A stretch of 18,954 bases of DNA, taken from contig CAJUAP010000072.1 in the NCBI GenBank assembly GCA_910584435.1, positions 1 through 18,954 of the forward strand. Reading direction: 5' to 3'. Below, piece after piece: positions 15,170 to 18,954 of this stretch (within the stretch, counting starts at the first letter, position 1; each line of letters opens with the position of its first letter). A program made the position numbers and the translations under genes. Below the pieces are notes generated by a model. The model worked only from the letters and a program-made list of their open reading frames with translations. It did not search any database and was not told the DNA's origin. Origin of the DNA: an uncultured Acetatifactor sp. (GTDB lineage Bacteria; Bacillota; Clostridia; Lachnospirales; Lachnospiraceae).

Positions 15170-17530
15170 ATGCAGAATTATCAGGAAATGATGAGGGACA
15201 CTTTTGATGAGATGACACAGATAGGCGCCGGAGGAGGCGGCACGATTTTCAAGGCGCATCATAAGCGCCTGGACAAGGAAGTGGTATTGAAGAAAATACA
15301 TGTCAGTCAGCTGAATAATATCAGTCACAGGGCGGAGCTGGATATCCTTAAAAATCTGAAACACAGTTATATTCCCCAGATGCTTGACTTTATTGAGTAT
15401 GGGGAGGAAGTATTTACTGTCATGGAATACATTCCGGGGAAATCCTTTGCCCAGCTTTTGGAGGAAAAGCGCAGGTTTTCTCAGAAAGATGTGGTGAAAT
15501 GGACCCGTCAGCTCTGTGAGGTAGTGGATTATCTGCATTCTCAGACGCCTCCGATTATTCATTGTGATATTAAGCCCGCAAATATCATGCTGACTCCGGC
15601 GGGGGATATCTGTCTGATTGATTTCAATATTTCCGGCGTGAAAACGGAAGAGGGCATCGCCGCCATCGGCTATAGCAGCGGATATGCTCCGGTGGAGCAG
15701 TTTGCGGTAGTTGCGGGGCGGGTGGAGAATGTCATGCAGACCCAAAGGGGGGGACGGGCGGGCAGTTCTATGCCGGAAAGTATCGCCGGAAAAGCGGAAG
15801 GGAGAGCGGCTGCCGGAGGGGACGACCGGACGGAGATAATGCCAAGTGCGGGAGAGGATCGGACGGAGATTGCAGCAGGTGCGGGAGAGGACCGGACGGA
15901 GATAACGCCAAATGCAGAAGATAATAAGACGGAGGGTGCTTCCTCAAAGTATAAAAATTCCGTTCCGAGCGCCGCCCTGTCCGCTTCTTCCGATTTCACA
16001 GGCAGCAAATCCCTGCTGCGGTTCATGACGGACGAGGAGTGGACGGCGGCGAAGGGAGTGGAGGCTTCTCTTGGGAAAAAATTGATGATAGACGAACGCA
16101 CGGATATCTATAGTGTGGGTGCGGCGCTCTATCATATTCTGACAGGGCAGAGGCCCCAGCCTTTTTACAGGAATCCTGTTCCGGTGCGCCAGCTTTGTGA
16201 AGATGCCAGCGAGGGGCTTATTTTCGTGATAGAGAAAGCGATGGCGGTGAATCCGGCGGATCGATTTAGGAACAGCGGCCAGATGTTGAAGGCGGCCAGA
16301 AATCTGGGAACGGTGGACAGGCGGTACAAATCTCTTTCCAGAAGGCAGCTTGCTGCCGCGGTTTTGACAGGAATTTTGACGGTTGGATCCGCATTGTCCA
16401 TATCGCAGGGCAGGAGCGTCATGGCGCAGGAAAAGCAGGTCCAGTATTCCGCATACATAGAGGAGATGCGATCGGCGAGGATAATGAAGGATTATGAAGG
16501 GGTAAACACAAACTATGTCAGGGCGCTGGAGCTTTTTGAGGGAGAGCCTGAGGCCTATTATGAGATGGCGGCGGCCTATTATGACCAGAGGCAGTATGAC
16601 AGGTGCATCGAGTATTTGAGCAGGAATGTATATACCAATTCCGCGATTATGCCGGATGAGGGATATGGAAGATTTTATTATATTACGGCAAGCTGCTATT
16701 TTGAACTGGCAGATTATAATGCCGCGGCTTCCTATTATGCAAGGGCGGTGGAATTACAGCCGGAGGAAATGTCTTATTACATGGATTATGTGGCGGCACT
16801 GGCAAGAAACGGTCAATTGGAGAAAGCGGAGGCAGTGCTGAAAGAGGCGGAGAGAAAAGGGATTTCTTCGGATGTGTTCAGTCTGCTGAACGGAGAAATC
16901 GCGCTTCTTCGGGAAGATTTTCGGGGATGTGAGCGGTACTTGACGGAGTGCATCGAGGAGACGGCGGATGATTATGTCAGGCTCAGAGCATATACGAAGC
17001 TGGATGATGATTACCAGCTGATGTATGAGGGGGAGGATCAGTACGAGGTGCGCAGAGGAAAGCTTGCCGAGGCGCTGGCGGTTCTGCCGCCGGAGTATCA
17101 GGTGACATTGATGGAGCGGCTGGCACAGGTTTATATTGACTACAGTGATGTAGGGGACAGGGATGCCTGCTGTGAGAGCGCCATTGCTTTGTTTGTGCAG
17201 ATGGAGGACAGGGGATATGCGACTTTTACCTCCCGTTATAATATCGCGGTGCTTTATGAGAAGATGGAGCGGTATGAAGAAGCGCAGGAACAGCTGGATT
17301 TCATGGAGGGCATTTATCCCGATAATTATATTATCTATAAGCGAAGGTCTTTTATAGAGCTGGAAATGCAGGCGGTGAAACCCAATGGGGAGAGGGATTA
17401 TCATGCGTTTCAGGAAGTTTATCAGTGGGCGCTGGAGCTTTATGGACAGAATGAAGCAGGGGAGGATATGGAGATGCTTTCTTTGCAGCAGCTGTACAAT
17501 GATGTGGCGGCTAACGGGTGGCTGGAATAG
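15170..17530 (+). CDS. Membrane Ser/Thr kinase with TEI-repeat insertion and C-terminal TPRs
   Basis: 786 aa from ATG 15170 (GGGAG, 5-base spacing); ATG 15158 with GAAGGGA is nearly as good. Hanks-type kinase: glycine loop IGAGGGG (18-24), Lys41, helix-C Glu56, catalytic loop HCDIKPAN (131-138), DFN in place of DFG (151-153), and APE-like GYAPVEQF (171-178). Helix-F Asp312 (RTDIYSVG) follows only after about 120 extra residues (179-308), including four [RK]TE motifs 11 residues apart (Thr 221, 232, 243, 254), three of them DRTEI. NPADRF (361-366) closes the kinase lobe. One membrane helix at about 392-412 separates it from a large TPR-like region (425-786), probably extracytoplasmic. With the PP2C and FHA genes it forms a phosphothreonine signalling set. 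Confidence 0.9.
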   Translation: MQNYQEMMRDTFDEMTQIGAGGGGTIFKAHHKRLDKEVVLKKIHVSQLNNISHRAELDILKNLKHSYIPQMLDFIEYGEEVFTVMEYIPGKSFAQLLEEKRRFSQKDVVKWTRQLCEVVDYLHSQTPPIIHCDIKPANIMLTPAGDICLIDFNISGVKTEEGIAAIGYSSGYAPVEQFAVVAGRVENVMQTQRGGRAGSSMPESIAGKAEGRAAAGGDDRTEIMPSAGEDRTEIAAGAGEDRTEITPNAEDNKTEGASSKYKNSVPSAALSASSDFTGSKSLLRFMTDEEWTAAKGVEASLGKKLMIDERTDIYSVGAALYHILTGQRPQPFYRNPVPVRQLCEDASEGLIFVIEKAMAVNPADRFRNSGQMLKAARNLGTVDRRYKSLSRRQLAAAVLTGILTVGSALSISQGRSVMAQEKQVQYSAYIEEMRSARIMKDYEGVNTNYVRALELFEGEPEAYYEMAAAYYDQRQYDRCIEYLSRNVYTNSAIMPDEGYGRFYYITASCYFELADYNAAASYYARAVELQPEEMSYYMDYVAALARNGQLEKAEAVLKEAERKGISSDVFSLLNGEIALLREDFRGCERYLTECIEETADDYVRLRAYTKLDDDYQLMYEGEDQYEVRRGKLAEALAVLPPEYQVTLMERLAQVYIDYSDVGDRDACCESAIALFVQMEDRGYATFTSRYNIAVLYEKMERYEEAQEQLDFMEGIYPDNYIIYKRRSFIELEMQAVKPNGERDYHAFQEVYQWALELYGQNEAGEDMEMLSLQQLYNDVAANGWLE
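15821..15940 (+). repeat. Tandem 33-bp repeat encoding DRTEI motifs in the kinase
   Basis: Four copies of a 33-bp/11-aa unit with core GACCGGACGGAGAT (variants GATCGGACGGAGAT and AATAAGACGGAGGG). They place Thr codons at 15830, 15863, 15896 and 15929, exactly 33 bases apart. Three copies are DRTEI, the fourth NKTEG. They lie in the large insertion between the APE-like motif and helix F. Confidence 0.9.
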
Positions 17531-17537
17531 TAGTGAA

Positions 17538-17557
17538 TCATGTGCTGAAGCACATGA
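17538..17557 (+). promoter_or_regulatory. Intercistronic hairpin after the kinase gene
   Basis: TCATGTGCT and AGCACATGA form a perfect 9-bp inverted repeat around GA (practically an 8-bp stem with a TGAA tetraloop), 8 bases after the kinase stop. There is no U-run, so it may be a processing or stabilising hairpin, or a weak terminator. Confidence 0.5.
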
Positions 17558-17587
17558 CGAAACAGGAATAAGAATAGGAGAATGACA

Positions 17588-17722
17588 ATGACAACAGGAC
17601 AGCTTCTTTTTTATGGAGGAATCGCGGGCGTGATTCTGTTTGGAATCTTATTTGCGGCATCATGGGCGGTATATGAGAAAAAAAAGAAGAACTTAATTCG
17701 GAAGATTGAGCAGGAACTGTAA
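17588..17722 (+). CDS. 44-residue single-pass membrane protein
   Basis: Short gene with AGGAG (17576-17580) seven bases before ATG 17588; an in-frame ATG at 17582 is too close to the RBS. The protein begins MTTGQLLFYGG, has one membrane helix (about 7-28), then a basic tail (YEKKKKNLIRKIEQEL). With an uncharged N-terminus and Lys-rich C-terminus the topology should be N-out, C-in. I do not recognise a named family. It lies 57 bases after the kinase, in line with the regulatory block, so a small regulator or adaptor of the kinase or pilus machine is possible but unproven. Confidence 0.65.
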   Translation: MTTGQLLFYGGIAGVILFGILFAASWAVYEKKKKNLIRKIEQEL

Positions 17723-17752
17723 ATTTGCAGGCGGCGGAAAGGCATGGGCATT

Positions 17753-17877
17753 ATGAAGAAACTATGGAAAAAATCACAAATTTATCGTGCTGTCAGTATT
17801 GCTGGCGGTCATGCTTGCCGTCGTTCTGACAGCCGCATTCTGATGCTGATGCACAATCCGTAAGAGATGCCATTAGT
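17753..17877 (+). pseudogene. Frameshifted signal-peptide remnant
   Basis: ATG 17753 encodes MKKLWKK, then the reading frame turns to nonsense. Shifting frame at the T after the A-run (17774) gives HKFIVLSVLLAVMLAVVLTAAF, so the two pieces together make an excellent signal peptide. A stop follows at once. A second shift would give SDADAQSVRDAIS, running directly into the response regulator. The pieces occupy three successive frames. Best read as the decayed 5' end of an exported-protein gene joined to the regulator by deletion. Two sequencing errors are the alternative. Confidence 0.5.
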
Positions 17878-18597
17878 GTGGCAATCTGTGATGATGAGGC
17901 ATTTATGCTTGAACTGTTGGAGGAAAAAATAAAGAATAAGCTCCCTTCTGCGGTAATAGAACAGTTTTCTTCCGGTAGGGAGCTGTTGGAAGGCAATACG
18001 CAGACGGACATTTTATTTCTGGACATACAGATGCCAGAGATGGATGGTATGGAGACGGCAAGGTTTTTTCGCAGTCAGCAGAAGGATACACTCATCATAT
18101 TTATTACAGCGGCTCCGGAATATATCTTTCAGGCATTTGACGCAGGGGCGTTTCATTATCTGGTCAAGCCTTTATCTGATGATAAATTCGATGAGGTCTT
18201 TGGAAATGCGCTGTTGGAAATCGGACGCAGGAATAAGGGCAGAGATGGGGATGATGGAGATTATATGATGATACAGGCAGGGGGAGTCCATACAAAAATA
18301 CTGTTTAAGGATATTATCTATGTGGAAGTGTTCAACCGTAAAGTCATCATTCATACCATAAACGGCGATACAGAATATTATGGGAAACTGTCCGATTTGG
18401 AGAAAAAAGTTGGAGAGGATTTTTTCAGACCACACAGGTCGTATCTGATTCATTTTAAGTATGTGCTGAGGTATGATGCTGTGTCTGCTGTTATGGAAAA
18501 CGGGACAGCGTTGATTGCAAAGCAGAATTATCCGAAATTTATGGAATCACATCTGATATTTTCTATCATATTTTTCCATGAAACAGATAAGGATTAA
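17878..18597 (+). CDS. LytTR-family response regulator
   Basis: 239 aa from GTG 17878, with only a weak AAGAG upstream. The true start may have been lost, since the in-frame codons before it (ISV-AICDDE) look like the usual beginning of such a protein. Receiver domain (1-115): D5/D6, phospho-acceptor D49 in LFLDIQMP, T77, and K97 in LVKP. Residues about 129-230 form a LytTR DNA-binding domain (IIYVEVFNRKVIIHT, then FFRPHRSYLIHFKYV). AgrA/VirR/LytR-type regulators bind direct repeats in promoters and normally work with a HPK10-type sensor kinase; none is visible here. It is probably not part of the Tad block, given the disrupted junction before it. Confidence 0.85.
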   Translation: MAICDDEAFMLELLEEKIKNKLPSAVIEQFSSGRELLEGNTQTDILFLDIQMPEMDGMETARFFRSQQKDTLIIFITAAPEYIFQAFDAGAFHYLVKPLSDDKFDEVFGNALLEIGRRNKGRDGDDGDYMMIQAGGVHTKILFKDIIYVEVFNRKVIIHTINGDTEYYGKLSDLEKKVGEDFFRPHRSYLIHFKYVLRYDAVSAVMENGTALIAKQNYPKFMESHLIFSIIFFHETDKD

Positions 18598-18618
18598 GAA
18601 ATATTCCTGAAACAGAAG

Positions 18619-18647
18619 TTGAAGATAAAGGCGGACAGTGGCATAAT
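18619..18647 (+). promoter_or_regulatory. Sigma-A-type promoter candidate for the OmpR-type regulator
   Basis: TTGAAG (18619-18624) and CATAAT (18642-18647) are separated by 17 bases. The -10 matches 5 of 6 consensus positions and the -35 4 of 6. Transcription would begin near 18654, giving a leader of about 27 bases containing AAAGGGG before ATG 18681. Confidence 0.5.
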
Positions 18648-18680
18648 AAAAACCATACTCCCAAAGAAAGGGGAATTTAT

Positions 18681-18954
18681 ATGGATAAAATTTTGGTGGT
18701 TGAAGATAACATGGAACTGTCTGATACCCTCTGCCGCAGCCTGCAGACGGAGGGCTTCACGCCATATGCCGCATTAAGTCTCGCACAGGCCCGGAAATAT
18801 CTGGACAGCGGGATTGATTTATGTCTGCTGGATATAAACCTGCCGGATGGTGACGGGTTTGCTTTCTGCCGCAGCTTAAGTGAAAATACAGCTATTCCCG
18901 TCATTTTGCTGACGGTGCGTGACGGGGCGCAGGACATGGTGCAGGGGCTGTCCA
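18681..18954 (+). CDS. Response regulator receiver domain (OmpR type), 5' part
   Basis: The reading frame is cut by the right edge; 91 codons are visible. AAAGGGG precedes the ATG. Receiver hallmarks: acidic pair E8/D9 (LVVEDN), phospho-acceptor D51 in LLDINLPDGDG, and T78 in ILLTVRD. The LPDGDGFAFC..LR-like spacing is typical of OmpR/PhoB-type receivers, so a winged-helix domain and a sensor kinase gene are expected beyond the window. The effector domain is not visible, so the subfamily is inferred. Confidence 0.82.
   Translation, partial: MDKILVVEDNMELSDTLCRSLQTEGFTPYAALSLAQARKYLDSGIDLCLLDINLPDGDGFAFCRSLSENTAIPVILLTVRDGAQDMVQGLS

Noticed and set aside
15125..15745. 206-aa minus-strand ORF opposite the kinase catalytic region
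   Set aside because: The plus strand shows all kinase motifs; the antisense protein has no domain and no RBS.

Overview
The window looks like part of the chromosome of a monoderm Firmicute, most probably a gut-type Lachnospiraceae/Clostridia member. Supporting signs are AGGAGG-type ribosome binding sites before almost every gene, moderate GC, a Tad locus without secretin or other outer-membrane genes, BspA/DUF285 surface repeats, and a DUF6382-like FHA protein. The taxonomic call is inference; the gene content is read from the sequence.

Layout. 1-977: 3' part of a secreted BspA-type repeat protein with a Pro-Thr-Glu linker. 1047-10545: a compact plus-strand Tad/Flp pilus operon, in order tadZ, tadA, tadB, tadC, a small Flp1-like pilin, a TadE-like pseudopilin, a very large TadG-like protein, a second TadE-like pseudopilin, and the prepilin peptidase tadV. 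The only long internal gap (2094-2285) carries three tandem 18-bp palindromic repeats. 10556-17530: a regulatory and scaffold block made of a membrane-anchored TPR/WG-repeat protein, an FHA protein, a PP2C phosphatase, and a membrane Ser/Thr kinase with C-terminal TPRs. A convergent minus-strand gene (14521-14994) sits between phosphatase and kinase. It encodes only the zinc-finger N-terminal domain of PilD-type prepilin peptidases, which TadV lacks. 17531-17877: a 44-aa membrane protein, then a frameshifted signal-peptide remnant. 17878-18954: a LytTR response regulator and the start of an OmpR-type response regulator, probably a different functional unit.

How it may work together (inference). 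TadA powers TadB/TadC to assemble Flp-like subunits matured by TadV, possibly helped by the separate zinc-finger membrane protein. The kinase/PP2C pair would set the phosphorylation state of Thr sites read by the FHA domain. The kinase has an unusual insertion of about 120 residues between its APE-like motif and helix F. This insertion holds four 11-residue-spaced [RK]TE motifs, three of them DRTEI, and the FHA protein has a matching DKTEI just before its FHA domain. A phospho-switched Tad machine with a split prepilin peptidase is the most interesting proposal here.
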